A DNA stretch of 64,000 bases, from the NCBI GenBank assembly GCA_017403955.1, contig JAFRDH010000025.1, positions 1 to 64,000 of the forward strand, in the 5' to 3' direction. This DNA is from Mogibacterium sp. GTDB taxonomy: Bacteria > Bacillota > Clostridia > Peptostreptococcales > Anaerovoracaceae. The position numbers were made by a program, and so were the translations under genes. The notes under the pieces were generated by a model. That model was given only the letters and a program-made list of their open reading frames with translations, made no database searches and was not told where the DNA came from. Below, in pieces: positions 35,532 to 44,912 of the stretch (positions are counted from its first letter, which is position 1; each line of letters starts with the position of its first letter).

Positions 35532-35563
35532 TTTGCTTAAGTCCGTAAATGCTTAAGGAAAAA

Positions 35564-36013
35564 CTACTTGGAGCCTTCGATCCTGACTTTGACTTTTGCA
35601 GATATATCCTGGAATACCTTGATCTCTACCTCAGTAGTTCCGGTCTCTTTGATCGGCTTGTCGAGGATGATCTTTCTGCGGTCAAGTTCTTCTCCTGTCT
35701 GATCGAAAATAGCCTGTGCTATATCCATCGATGTGATCGATCCGAAAAGTTTGCCGTTGTCACCGACTTTTGTCTTGATCACAACGCCTCTGCCTCTGAG
35801 CTTAGCAGCGAATTTCTCAGCTTCTGCTCTCTCCTGTGCCAGCTTCTCAGCGGCTCTTGCTTTCTCTCTTTCGAAAGCCTTTTTGTTTGCAGGAGTTGCT
35901 TCAACAGCAAGGCCGCCCGGGATCAGCTTATTGCGTGCAAAACCATCGCTGACTTTTACGATCTGGCCTTCTTTGCCGGTTCCTTTTACATCTTTCTTGA
36001 GAATTACTTCCAT
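35564..36013 (-). CDS. rplI: 50S ribosomal protein L9
   Basis: This 149-residue L9 protein has the conserved N-terminal rRNA-binding domain ([28 protein letters not shown]), a long connecting helix rich in Ala, Glu and Lys, and the C-terminal domain with LFGSIT and KVRIEG. It spans the L1 side of the 50S subunit. The gdpP-rplI-dnaB order is the common Firmicutes arrangement. Confidence 0.97.
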   Translation of the reverse strand: MEVILKKDVKGTGKEGQIVKVSDGFARNKLIPGGLAVEATPANKKAFEREKARAAEKLAQERAEAEKFAAKLRGRGVVIKTKVGDNGKLFGSITSMDIAQAIFDQTGEELDRRKIILDKPIKETGTTEVEIKVFQDISAKVKVRIEGSK

Positions 36014-36061
36014 TTTGTTCCTGCTTTCTTTCTATTAGTTTAATTATTGATCGTCTGTTAT

Positions 36062-37810
36062 TTATTCTGCCGGTGGTGCCATGATCTCAGATACCAGCTT
36101 CCTGAGCTGCTGCACAACGTTTTCGATGTCGTCATCTACCTGCGCTGCTGCTGAAGTCAAGTGTCCGCCGCCGCCGAATTTTTCCATCATAGACTGGACG
36201 TTTACTGCACCGAGAGATCTGGCGCTTATTATGGTCTGTCCCTTCTCATTGCTGCTGACGGCAAATGATGCTCTGACGCCTTTGACCATGAGAAGTTCAT
36301 CTGCGACCTGTGCGTTGATGATCACGGTATTGCCTGTATTGCCCTCAGGCATTGCAAATGCAGCACCGTAGTCAGTAAAATCAGCACCCGCGATCGCACT
36401 GGCTTTTATCTTGAATTCACCCTTATTCATCTGGAAGAATCGCTTGACCTCTACAGTATCAGCGCCCGCTCTTTTGAGCCATGATGCTGCTTCGAAGGTC
36501 CTGACTCCGGTCCTTCCTGAGAAATTGTTAGTATCGACCATGATTCCGGCAAGCATCGCTTCTGCCTCGAATTTGTTTATGAATCTCTTCTGCGCAAAAT
36601 GCTGGAGAAGTTCTGCCATAAGTTCGCTTGCGGATGATGCATAAGACTCGATATAAGCAATCGATGCGTTTTTGAACGAGTCTTCTGTGATCCTGTGATG
36701 GTCTATGATTATTCTTGTACTGCATGCAGTTACAAGCTCAGGACATTCAACGAGTTTAGGGCGGTTGGTGTCCACAATAATGAGGAGAGTCTTAGGTGTA
36801 ACGCCTTTGAGCGCTCTTTCCTGCTTGATGATATTGTAGTCTCCGGTGTCTTCCGCCTGATTGTATATGGAATCAAGAGCTTCATTGTGCTTGTCGATCA
36901 CTATGTAAGCATCTTTTCCCAGATATTTGCAGATACAATATGCACCGATCGCTGAACCGAAAGCGTCCATATCCGGCCATTTGTGACCCATGATAAGGAC
37001 CTTGTCTGCATCCTTGATCATAGCCTTCATAGCATGAGCGATCACTCTGGATTTACCGCGGTTACTCTTTTCGATCGCCTGAAGAGTGCCTCCATAGTAT
37101 TTCGTGCCTTCATCGTTCTTGACTACTGCCTGATCTCCGCCTCGTCCGACTGCAAGTTCTAATGCCGCCTGTGCCAGATCTTTTGCTTCGAGCATCGAAA
37201 TGTCTGACACTCCCGCGCCGATGCTTATCGAAGCAGGGAAACCCTTGGTCGACTCGATTTTCCTGACTTCATCGAGTATGCTGAAGTTGGCCTTGCCCAT
37301 TTTCTCGAGCCTGCCGCGGGTCGTGAACATTATGTATTTGTCATCATCTGTGGTCATGACAGGTGAATCATAATGGTCTGCCCATTTTCTCAGGAGAACA
37401 TCGATCTGCGAAGGGATCACCCGCTTGTTGTCCTCCCCTGAGTTGGCGATCAGATCTTCATAGTTATCTATGTTGATGAATATGATGACCGCCCTGTCGT
37501 TCTCCAGCTGGCTTCGGAATGACTCTCTTGCTGTCGCCTCATCGAAGAGAACCGTGATTTCCTTTTCCGGATCTACATCATTATTGGTGCGGATCTTGAA
37601 AAGTCTGTCATTTCTGAAGATAATGATCTCTTCTTCGTTAGCTTTGAGAAGGGATTCTCTCTTGACGCCAGTCAGTGTGAAGAAATTCGAACCTGCAATG
37701 TCTTCATAGACGAAAACATTCTTGATAAGCGGATTCGCGCAGAGTACGAGCCCTTCAGTGTCGACCACACATGTCGGCAGCGGGATCTGGTTGATAAAGT
37801 TCGTGTCCAT
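36062..37810 (-). CDS. gdpP: GdpP-like cyclic-di-AMP phosphodiesterase lacking membrane helices
   Basis: In this 582-residue protein, residues 1-85 are PAS-like, about 95-230 a degenerate GGDEF domain (the catalytic motif is replaced), and 260-460 a DHH domain with MGHKWPDMDAFGSA, VDTNRP and DHHR. A DHHA1 domain ends in KFGGGGHLTSAAAQ. The DHH/DHHA1 part hydrolyses cyclic di-AMP to pApA in characterised homologues. Those usually begin with two transmembrane helices; here the protein starts directly with the PAS-like part and no hydrophobic segment is seen, so it should be cytosolic. No upstream in-frame extension is apparent, because parB ends 11 bp before. Confidence 0.9.
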   Translation of the reverse strand: MDTNFINQIPLPTCVVDTEGLVLCANPLIKNVFVYEDIAGSNFFTLTGVKRESLLKANEEEIIIFRNDRLFKIRTNNDVDPEKEITVLFDEATARESFRSQLENDRAVIIFINIDNYEDLIANSGEDNKRVIPSQIDVLLRKWADHYDSPVMTTDDDKYIMFTTRGRLEKMGKANFSILDEVRKIESTKGFPASISIGAGVSDISMLEAKDLAQAALELAVGRGGDQAVVKNDEGTKYYGGTLQAIEKSNRGKSRVIAHAMKAMIKDADKVLIMGHKWPDMDAFGSAIGAYCICKYLGKDAYIVIDKHNEALDSIYNQAEDTGDYNIIKQERALKGVTPKTLLIIVDTNRPKLVECPELVTACSTRIIIDHHRITEDSFKNASIAYIESYASSASELMAELLQHFAQKRFINKFEAEAMLAGIMVDTNNFSGRTGVRTFEAASWLKRAGADTVEVKRFFQMNKGEFKIKASAIAGADFTDYGAAFAMPEGNTGNTVIINAQVADELLMVKGVRASFAVSSNEKGQTIISARSLGAVNVQSMMEKFGGGGHLTSAAAQVDDDIENVVQQLRKLVSEIMAPPAE

Positions 37811-37821
37811 AACTTTGCCTC

Positions 37822-38847
37822 TTACTTGAAAGCTTCTCTGATGATATCGATAATTCGGTTGAGTTCTTCAATACTGTAGAACTCAAGCTCCAGTTTGCCC
37901 CTAGTATCTCCTGTTATGTTGACTTTAGTTCCTGTCAAAGTCATAAGCTCTCTTTCGACAGCTTTGACGTCTTCTGATTTTGCTGCTGCGGTGTTCGTCT
38001 TGCGGCGTTTTCTCTCAGGCCTCAGCTCGTCCTTGACCCTTTCCGCGAGTTTTTCGGTTGCTCTTACTGACAGATCATTGCGGATGATCTTGTCAGCGAC
38101 TTCTTTCTGCTTCTTCTTGTCCGGGATGTTGATGATCGTCCGTCCGTGTGCTGCAGACATCTGTCCGCTTGATACGAATTCCTGTATCTCCGGAGGCAGT
38201 TTCAGCAGTCTTATGCTGTTCGCAATATATGTTCTGCTCCTTCCGAGCGAAGCAGATACCTGCTCCTGTGTGAAGCCGTACTTCTCAGTCATTGCCTTGA
38301 GTCCGAGTGCTTCTTCAATAGGATTCAGGTCTTCTCTCTGCATATTCTCGATGATCGCGACGATCGCATTTTGTCTGTCATCGAATTCTCTGACTATGCA
38401 CGGTACTTTCTTGAGTCCGGCGATCCTCGATGCGCGCCATCTTCTTTCACCGGCTACGAGCTCGTAACCGTTTGCGCCCGGTCTTACGATCAGAGGCTGG
38501 ATCACTCCGTTCGTCTTGATCGATTCTGCAAGCTCTGCCAGCTTGGTCTCGTCAAAATTCTTACGAGGCTGTGCGCTGTTAGGCTTGATATCGTTGATAT
38601 CTACGTAAATGATCCTGTCTTCTGTATCTTCTGTCTTCGCTGCAGAGGTCTTCTTTGTCCGTTTCTTCGGTGCTGCCCCGGATCCGCTTTTTACGGAAGG
38701 CGGATCTGCCGGTGGTTCTTCCTGAACTGCTTCCGGTACGTCATTAAGCTCTTCTACAACAGGCGCAGTATATTCTTCTTCATTTATAGGAGCGGCATCC
38801 GCAAAGAGCGCATCCAGGCCCCTTCCAAGTCCTGCTTTTCTTGCCAT
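37822..38847 (-). CDS. parB: chromosome partitioning protein ParB (Spo0J)
   Basis: This 341-residue ParB has the CTP-binding N-terminal domain with VAGERRWRASRIAG near 130 and ENMQREDLNPIEEA near 168, a helix-turn-helix (FTQEQVSASLGRSRTYIANSIRLL) and a C-terminal dimerisation domain. The first 90 residues include an acidic, Pro/Lys-rich segment longer than in Bacillus Spo0J. It loads on parS and slides along DNA as a clamp. Two perfect parS sites lie about 1.8 kb upstream. It follows parA with a 2-bp gap. Confidence 0.95.
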   Translation of the reverse strand: MARKAGLGRGLDALFADAAPINEEEYTAPVVEELNDVPEAVQEEPPADPPSVKSGSGAAPKKRTKKTSAAKTEDTEDRIIYVDINDIKPNSAQPRKNFDETKLAELAESIKTNGVIQPLIVRPGANGYELVAGERRWRASRIAGLKKVPCIVREFDDRQNAIVAIIENMQREDLNPIEEALGLKAMTEKYGFTQEQVSASLGRSRTYIANSIRLLKLPPEIQEFVSSGQMSAAHGRTIINIPDKKKQKEVADKIIRNDLSVRATEKLAERVKDELRPERKRRKTNTAAAKSEDVKAVERELMTLTGTKVNITGDTRGKLELEFYSIEELNRIIDIIREAFK

Positions 38848-38849
38848 GT

Positions 38850-39635
38850 CTATTTTTTCTTTCTTCTTGCTCGTTCTCTTGCGAGAAACTCCTTGGTGAA
38901 TGCCTGATATGCTTTAGCTCCCGGCGCTGACGGATCATACTTGATGATCGGAACACCATAGCTTGGCGCTTCCGCAAGTCTGACGTTACGCGGGATTATT
39001 GTTTCATACATAGCGCTGCCAAAGAAATTCCTTACGTCTTCAACGACAGCTGCTGACAGATTTGTACGTCCGTCAAACATGCTGAGAATTACTCCGTCTA
39101 TGTAGAGCTTCGGATTCATGCGTTTTCTGACCATCTCTATTGTGCTGATCAGCTGGCTTACACCTTCAAGCGCATAGAATTCGCACTGAATAGGAATGAG
39201 CACGCTGTCAACGGCTGTAAGCGAGTTGATAGTCAGTATTCCCAGTGATGGAGGGCAGTCTACAAGGATGTAATCATACTCATTCTTGACTGCATCGATC
39301 ACTCTCTTAAGTCTTCCTTCGCGACCTTCCATCTGAGCAAGCTCAACCTCTGCGCCCGCAAGATCCACACTCGCAGGGATAATGAAGAGATTTTCAGTGT
39401 TGGTAGGGAGTACAGCCTTTCTTACATCAAAGGTCTTATCTATAAGACAATCGTAAAGAGTCGTCTTGAGTGTTCTCTTCCTTATTCCTATACCACTTGT
39501 CGTATTGCCCTGAGGATCTATGTCCACCATAAGGACCTTTTTCCCTCTGTTCGCCAGACAAGCAGCAAGATTGATGTTAGTTGTTGTTTTACCTACTCCA
39601 CCCTTCTGGTTGAAGATAGCTATAGCTTTGCCCAT
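38850..39635 (-). CDS. parA: chromosome partitioning ATPase ParA (Soj)
   Basis: The start is chosen at 39635, an ATG with GGGAGG upstream that puts MGKAIAIFNQKGGVGKTTT at the N-terminus; the open frame continues 23 codons further but lacks support. The 261-residue Walker-type ATPase has the deviant Walker A KGGVGKTT, VDIDPQGN and DCPPSLG motifs. With ParB it segregates the origin region and, in Firmicutes, tunes DnaA activity. An AT-rich, gene-poor stretch of about 1.1 kb lies upstream. Confidence 0.95.
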   Translation of the reverse strand: MGKAIAIFNQKGGVGKTTTNINLAACLANRGKKVLMVDIDPQGNTTSGIGIRKRTLKTTLYDCLIDKTFDVRKAVLPTNTENLFIIPASVDLAGAEVELAQMEGREGRLKRVIDAVKNEYDYILVDCPPSLGILTINSLTAVDSVLIPIQCEFYALEGVSQLISTIEMVRKRMNPKLYIDGVILSMFDGRTNLSAAVVEDVRNFFGSAMYETIIPRNVRLAEAPSYGVPIIKYDPSAPGAKAYQAFTKEFLARERARRKKK

Positions 39636-40634
39636 TAAATACCTCCCGGGGGTCTGAACGCCTTGCAAATACTCGGTTTCTTCAAAAAGAGCACACAAAT
39701 GCATAGTACCCGATTAAATACTTTCTGCAATTATACTTCTTTTTGTACCATAATTTCCAGTTTTGTTTTGTTTCTTATGTGACGTTTCCGTGATTTTCGT
39801 GGCCTAAAATACGTGCATTGAACAGGTAGTGTTGTTTTGGAGATTTCAATACTACATCTTGTGTTCAAACAATCCTAAAATTGTATTAAGAGAACCCTTG
39901 ATCTGCACTGTTTCGTTAATAAAATGCGCATTAGAGGCTATCCTAATATCAAACAATTCAAGTATTCTATAAGGATTTATCCTATTATGCAGTCAATTCT
40001 AAAAAGCTGCCCGGTCTACCCGTTTCTGACATCTTTTGATCCGGAGAAATTCGTCCTCTTTGCTTTATTCATTGTTCTGATGGCCCAATCATTCCTTCAG
40101 GAAATCTTACTGGTTCATATACTTTCCCCTAATACGATTCCGTATGGCCCAATCATTCCCTTCTGAAAGCATCCGGTTCCTGATCAGCTTCATCCATTTT
40201 GTACCGATCCTTCTCCACCTTCCCCAAGTTCTCTTACATGAATGATTCCCGTTTGGGCCATTGTGCATCGTTATTGCGCCAAGTATACCAATCGTTAAGA
40301 CTTGGTCTCTTCCTATTCTTATAGGTATACTTCTTATATGTATGCACCTGATCCTATTGAGCCCGGTGTATATTGCCAGATTTATCCGTGAGCAAGTGCC
40401 CCTGTCAATTGATGCCAACTACTTTAGATCCCAGGAGAATCTGTCAAGTGATTGTTCCCTTGCCACATATCTTTGGAATATAATCCATTCTGCTCCAATG
40501 CATCGGGGACATCCGGCGTCTTTAATTGTTTTTCCGAGGGCCTTATTCTCTTTGTCCTTCTTGCTCTTTCCGTCATTTCCCTATCATTTTTTACTAGTTA
40601 CTGCTTTTCGTCTGTTTTCGTCAGTTTCAAAAAA
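39636..40634. other. gene-poor intergenic kilobase upstream of parA
   Basis: No convincing gene is seen; small open frames in both directions lack ribosome sites and look like random translation. Visible structure is ATGGCCCAATCATTCC in direct repeat (40080-40095 and 40144-40159) with an inverted TTGGGCCAT copy (40253-40261), and an inverted pair AAGTATACC (40281-40289) and GGTATACTT (40324-40332). A TATAAT on the minus strand (39735-39730) may be the -10 element of the parA promoter. The stretch may be decayed coding DNA or a spacer next to the centromere-like parS sites. Confidence 0.5.
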
Positions 40635-40650
40635 TGTTTCACGTGAAACA
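40635..40650. other. parS site 1
   Basis: A perfect 16-bp palindrome TGTTTCACGTGAAACA, identical to the consensus parS recognised by Firmicutes ParB. It lies just beyond the terminator of the rsmG operon, upstream of parA. Confidence 0.93.
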
Positions 40651-40681
40651 TTTTATGGTTAAGTAACCATTGTCTTGACAT

Positions 40682-40710
40682 AAAAAATGGAGAGGGAACT
40701 TTCCTCTCCA
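40682..40710 (-). terminator. intrinsic terminator of the rsmG operon
   Basis: TGGAGAGG (40688-40695) pairs with CCTCTCCA (40703-40710) around a 7-base loop. On the minus strand the hairpin is followed by a run of six T. It lies between the two parS sites and ends transcription from rsmG. Confidence 0.85.
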
Positions 40711-40736
40711 CAATTCCGTCTTAGATGACGGATAAT

Positions 40737-40752
40737 TGTTTCACGTGAAACA
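40737..40752. other. parS site 2
   Basis: A second perfect TGTTTCACGTGAAACA palindrome, 102 bp from the first and ending 2 bp before the stop codon of rsmG. Confidence 0.93.
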
Positions 40753-40754
40753 TT

Positions 40755-41432
40755 TTATTTCTTTCTGATCACCATCAGTACGTGTCCGGAGATATCCGAG
40801 CTTTCTCCGGATATGTTGACCGCTCTGATGAAGCTTCCTTTATACTTCTTCAGCTGCTTCTGAGCATCTTTGAGTTCTGTCTGATAGTTCTCACCTTTAT
40901 AAGGAATGAAGTATCCACCGCTTTTTACATAAGGCAGGCACCATCCTGACAATTTGTCGAGACTTGCAACTGCTCTGGAAACGCAGACATCAAAGGATTC
41001 TTTGAATTCTTCTTTTCTTGCAAGCTCTTCAGCTCTGCCATGTATGGTCATAAGATTAGAAATTCCGAGGTCTGCAGCAAACTCATCAATAACTTTAAGT
41101 CTTTTGAGTGTTGAATCCATCAATACAAAAGTCTTCTCAGGAAATGCAATTGCGAGCAGCGCACCCGGGAATCCGGCTCCTGTTCCGATATCTATGATCC
41201 TTTCAGCTGAAAGAAATTCAGGAAGTTCAGCTGCAGCAAGTGAATCAGCAAGATGCTTCTGCATTGCTTCATCTCTGTCCCTGACTGCAGTGAGATTGAT
41301 ATGTTCATTTCTTTCAAGGACTTTATCTACATAAGAGACAAGCTTCTCCGTTGCAGCTTCACCATATCGCGAAGTCAGTTCCTGTATTAAGTTAAGAGTA
41401 TCTTCTTTATTAGCCATAGGAATCAAAGTCAA
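40755..41432 (-). CDS. rsmG: 16S rRNA m7G527 methyltransferase RsmG (GidB)
   Basis: The 225-residue product (from a TTG at 41432; an ATG at 41417 would give 220 residues, and neither has a strong ribosome site) is a Rossmann-fold methyltransferase. It has the N-terminal helical part, VNLTAVRD-like HINLTAVRDRDE near 50, IDIGTGAGFPG near 83 and the VSRAVASL motif near 150. It methylates G527 of 16S rRNA. The upstream TTG overlaps the stop of mnmG, the usual gene partner, so coupling is likely. Confidence 0.94.
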   Translation of the reverse strand: MTLIPMANKEDTLNLIQELTSRYGEAATEKLVSYVDKVLERNEHINLTAVRDRDEAMQKHLADSLAAAELPEFLSAERIIDIGTGAGFPGALLAIAFPEKTFVLMDSTLKRLKVIDEFAADLGISNLMTIHGRAEELARKEEFKESFDVCVSRAVASLDKLSGWCLPYVKSGGYFIPYKGENYQTELKDAQKQLKKYKGSFIRAVNISGESSDISGHVLMVIRKK

Positions 41433-43435
41433 TTGGTTCTTGAATTATTCTCTCTATATTCTTTCTCCAGGTAAATCAGGAGAACATTGATATCCGCAGG
41501 TGATACTCCGGATATTCTGCTCGCCTGTCCTACTGTTCGAGGCCTGATATCAGAAAGCTTCTGTCTTGCCTCAAGTCTGAGTCCGCGGATCGAGTGGTAA
41601 TCAAGATCCTCTCTCAGGTTCTTACTTTCGAGTTTACGAAGTTTCTCTACTTCGCTCTTCTGTTTACGGATGTATCCGTCATACTTGAGCATTACTTCTA
41701 CTTCAGTGCGCTCATTTGCAGTAAGCTCCGGCCTTGTATCATCATCGATTTCAGCAAGGTCTTCATAAGAAATAGACGGTCTTCTGAGAATATCCGAAAA
41801 TGACTGGTTTTCAGTTTCAGCTATATCTCTGCGCTTTCTCTCGAGCTGCTCTTCTGTCATCTTATCTTTCTGAAGCTCACATTCATGAAGGAGCAGGAAT
41901 TCTCTGAAAGTATTGATATCAACTCTCTTGGATCTGAGTCTGTCAGCTTCGGAATCGACCTTACTCTTCTTGGCCAGATATCTTGCATATCTCTCTTCTG
42001 TAACAGAACCAAGTTCATAACCAATTTCGGTAAGTCTTCTGTCCGCATTGTCCTGACGAAGGAGAAGCCGGTATTCAGCTCTTGAAGTCATTATCCTGTA
42101 AGGCTCATTAGTTCCCTTGGTAACAAGGTCATCGATGAGAACTCCTATATATGCCTGATCCCTTCTGAGGACAAGAGGATCTCTTCCGGTCAGCTTCATG
42201 ACAGCATTGATCCCGGCAATAAGGCCCTGTGCTCCGGCCTCTTCATAACCGGAACTGCCGTTGAACTGACCAGCACAGAAGAAGTTCTCAAACAGCTTAC
42301 TTTCAAGACTTGGCTTGAGCGAAAGCGGATCAACACAGTCATATTCAATTGCATATGCAGGCCTGACGATCACAGCATGTTCAAGTCCCGGGATAGTAGC
42401 ATAGAAAGCATGCTGCACATCCTCAGGAAGACTGGAACTCATGCCCTGGATATACATCCAGTCAGTATCAAGCCCTTCCGGTTCAACAAATAACTGGTGT
42501 CTGTTTCTGTCTCTGAATCGCGAAACTTTGTCTTCAATTGACGGACAGTATCTTGGTCCGACTCCGACAATGTTTCCTGAATACATAGCAGACTTCTCAA
42601 TATTATCAAGAATGATTTTGTGTGTATGCTCGTTAGTATAAGAAAGCCAGCATGAGACCTGATCTATATCATATGACTTATCCTCATTCATGAAACTGAA
42701 CGGAACGATCTTTTCATCACCCTTCTGCTCTTTCATAGCAGAATAATCAAGGGTATCTCTCAGCATTCTTGCAGGAGTGCCGGTTTTGAACCTCCGCATT
42801 GGGAAGCCAAGTTTTCTCAGTTCATCACCGAGATGTGTTGAAGGCGGGAGACCTGCAGGACCTGAAACCGTAACATCATCACCAATGAAGATCTTGCCGC
42901 TCAGGAACGTTCCGGTACAAATAATGACAGCATCCGCACTGAATGTCCTGCCATCTGAAGTGACAACACCCGTGACTTTGCCTTTGCACTTATTGAACGA
43001 ACTGCTATCATCCTCTTCATCCGGATATTTGATAACAATAAGATCAACGATCTCAGCCTCAAAGAGATCGAGATTCTCCTGAGACCTGATCGTCCTGAGC
43101 ATCTCGTCATGATAACGATGTTTATCAGCCTGCGCTCTCAGAGAATGAACAGCCGGTCCCTTGGATGTATTCAGCATCTTGGACTGAATGAATGTCTTAT
43201 CTATATTGATGCCCATCTCACCGCCGAGCGCATCGATCTCACGAACAAGATGGCCTTTGCCGGTACCACCGATAGAAGGATTGCACGGCATCATTGCAAC
43301 AGACTCAAGATCAGTGCAGAAAATAGCTGTTTTCATTCCCATTCTTGCCGCAACAAGACCGGCCTCGCATCCAGCGTGACCGGCACCAATTACAACTACA
43401 TTATATTTACTATCATTTACAGAATTATTTGTCAT
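41429..43435 (-). CDS. mnmG: tRNA modification enzyme MnmG (GidA)
   Basis: This 668-residue FAD protein, with MnmE, adds the carboxymethylaminomethyl (or aminomethyl) group to U34 of certain tRNAs. It shows the FAD motif VIGAGHAGCEAGLVAARMG at the N-terminus, CNPSIGGTGKGHLVREIDALGGEMG near 50, FNGSSGYEEAGAQGLIAGINA near 385, and the C-terminal MnmE-binding region ending with SRISGVSPADINVLL. It is about 40 residues longer than E. coli MnmG. It follows mnmE with a 10-bp gap. Confidence 0.96.
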   Translation of the reverse strand: MTNNSVNDSKYNVVVIGAGHAGCEAGLVAARMGMKTAIFCTDLESVAMMPCNPSIGGTGKGHLVREIDALGGEMGINIDKTFIQSKMLNTSKGPAVHSLRAQADKHRYHDEMLRTIRSQENLDLFEAEIVDLIVIKYPDEEDDSSSFNKCKGKVTGVVTSDGRTFSADAVIICTGTFLSGKIFIGDDVTVSGPAGLPPSTHLGDELRKLGFPMRRFKTGTPARMLRDTLDYSAMKEQKGDEKIVPFSFMNEDKSYDIDQVSCWLSYTNEHTHKIILDNIEKSAMYSGNIVGVGPRYCPSIEDKVSRFRDRNRHQLFVEPEGLDTDWMYIQGMSSSLPEDVQHAFYATIPGLEHAVIVRPAYAIEYDCVDPLSLKPSLESKLFENFFCAGQFNGSSGYEEAGAQGLIAGINAVMKLTGRDPLVLRRDQAYIGVLIDDLVTKGTNEPYRIMTSRAEYRLLLRQDNADRRLTEIGYELGSVTEERYARYLAKKSKVDSEADRLRSKRVDINTFREFLLLHECELQKDKMTEEQLERKRRDIAETENQSFSDILRRPSISYEDLAEIDDDTRPELTANERTEVEVMLKYDGYIRKQKSEVEKLRKLESKNLREDLDYHSIRGLRLEARQKLSDIRPRTVGQASRISGVSPADINVLLIYLEKEYRENNSRTN

Positions 43436-43445
43436 ATCTGATCTA

Positions 43446-44897
43446 CTATTTGCCCAGGCAGAACTTGCTGAATACTGTATTCAGTACCTCTTCGCCGACT
43501 TCTTCTCCTATGATCTTGCCGAGAGAATCATAAGCGTAATGAACGGAAAGCTCAGCAACTTCAAGGGGTTCACCGCTCTGGATCATGCTGATCGCTTCAT
43601 CCAGATTCATTTCAGCATTTCTCAGCATTCTCATATGTCTCTCATTAGTAATAATATTCATCTCTTTGGCATTGATGCTGCCGAGATCATACATGTCGCG
43701 GACTGCATTCGACACGAGCTTTACCGCTTCAGGAACTCCCTTTTCAATAAGTGAAGTCCTGACTATAGTAGCCTGCGGGAGCTTAGCCCTCACTTCTTCC
43801 TCGCTTACAGACCTGCCGAGGTCATCTTTATTGATAACGACAAGAAGGTGCTCGCTGTTCATTTTCTCGATATATCCGAGGACAGTATCATCTTTATCAT
43901 CAAGATCCTGGCTGCCGTCAAGTACGAGAATTATAAGATCTGCCGAAGCCATAGCTTTCTCAGTTCGCTCGATACCAATTTTCTCGACTTTATCGTCAGT
44001 TGTTCTGAGTCCGGCTGTATCGACAAGAACGATAGGAACGCCGTTGATAGAAACGCTCTCTTCAACAGTATCCCTGGTAGTACCCGGAACATCTGTAACA
44101 ATTACTCTGCCTTCACCGAGAAGCGCATTCATAAGAGAACTTTTGCCTGCATTCGGTTTACCGGCAATTACGACTCTGATCCCTTCACGAGCGATCCTGC
44201 CGATGGAAGCTGTTTCCATGAGAGTCTGGACATCCGAAAGGACCCATCGAAGCTGTCCGACGATCCCGTTATCGTCATCATCGGAGAAAAAGCCATCGCC
44301 TCCGATCTCATCTTCGTCTTCTTCAGGATAGTCGATGTTGACTGCCATTTCGGCAAGAATGTCGAGCAGGGTATCACGGATATCTCTGATCGTATCTCCG
44401 AGTCTGCCTGCGCTCTGGCTCTCAGCGATGCTAAGCGAAAGATCACTCTTTGCATTGATGATGTCTATTACAGCCTCTGCCTGAGAGAGATCCATCTTGC
44501 CATTCAGGAAAGCGAGTTTGGTGAATTCGCCCGGCTCAGCCATTCTGACATCTTCGATACCTGAATCGAGAACTGCCTGAAGAATACTCTTGAGTGCGAC
44601 ATTGCTCCCGTGAGCCTGGATCTCAAGAACATCTTCTCCTGTATATGAATTTGGCGCCTGCATATAAATGAAGAGCGCCTCATCGATGATCTCACTGTCA
44701 GGGGAGGACGCGTCTCTGCTGACTCTGCTGAGATAAGCATGTCTCGGCTCAATGGTTTCAGGAAAGCTGACCATGAGCTTCTTCATTATATCCTTGCATG
44801 CAGGTCCGCTTATTTTGACTATACCTATACCGGCTTCTCCCGGCGCTGATGAAATTGCAGCAATAGTATCTGCCATACAAAACTCCTTAATTTTCAA
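43446..44897 (-). CDS. mnmE: tRNA modification GTPase MnmE
   Basis: In this 483-residue enzyme the N-terminal tetrahydrofolate-binding domain (DTIAAISSAPGEAGIGIVKISG) is followed by the helical domain and an inserted G domain. The G domain has GKPNAGKSSLMNAL near 245, DVPGTTRDT near 270, DTAGLR near 297 and NKDDL near 362. The C-terminus FCLGK carries the Cys of the conserved C-x-G-K motif. An acidic insertion (EEDEDEIGGDGFFSDDDD) precedes the G domain. It is 15 bp after deoB, so it may be co-transcribed with the nucleoside genes. Confidence 0.96.
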   Translation of the reverse strand: MKIKEFCMADTIAAISSAPGEAGIGIVKISGPACKDIMKKLMVSFPETIEPRHAYLSRVSRDASSPDSEIIDEALFIYMQAPNSYTGEDVLEIQAHGSNVALKSILQAVLDSGIEDVRMAEPGEFTKLAFLNGKMDLSQAEAVIDIINAKSDLSLSIAESQSAGRLGDTIRDIRDTLLDILAEMAVNIDYPEEDEDEIGGDGFFSDDDDNGIVGQLRWVLSDVQTLMETASIGRIAREGIRVVIAGKPNAGKSSLMNALLGEGRVIVTDVPGTTRDTVEESVSINGVPIVLVDTAGLRTTDDKVEKIGIERTEKAMASADLIILVLDGSQDLDDKDDTVLGYIEKMNSEHLLVVINKDDLGRSVSEEEVRAKLPQATIVRTSLIEKGVPEAVKLVSNAVRDMYDLGSINAKEMNIITNERHMRMLRNAEMNLDEAISMIQSGEPLEVAELSVHYAYDSLGKIIGEEVGEEVLNTVFSKFCLGK

Positions 44898-44912
44898 TGG
44901 TTACAGCATTTC

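Noticed and set aside
40107-40418. 103-codon minus-strand frame in the kilobase before parA
   Set aside because: No ribosome site, Arg/Ile-rich random-looking product; overlapping frames on the other strand are equally poor.
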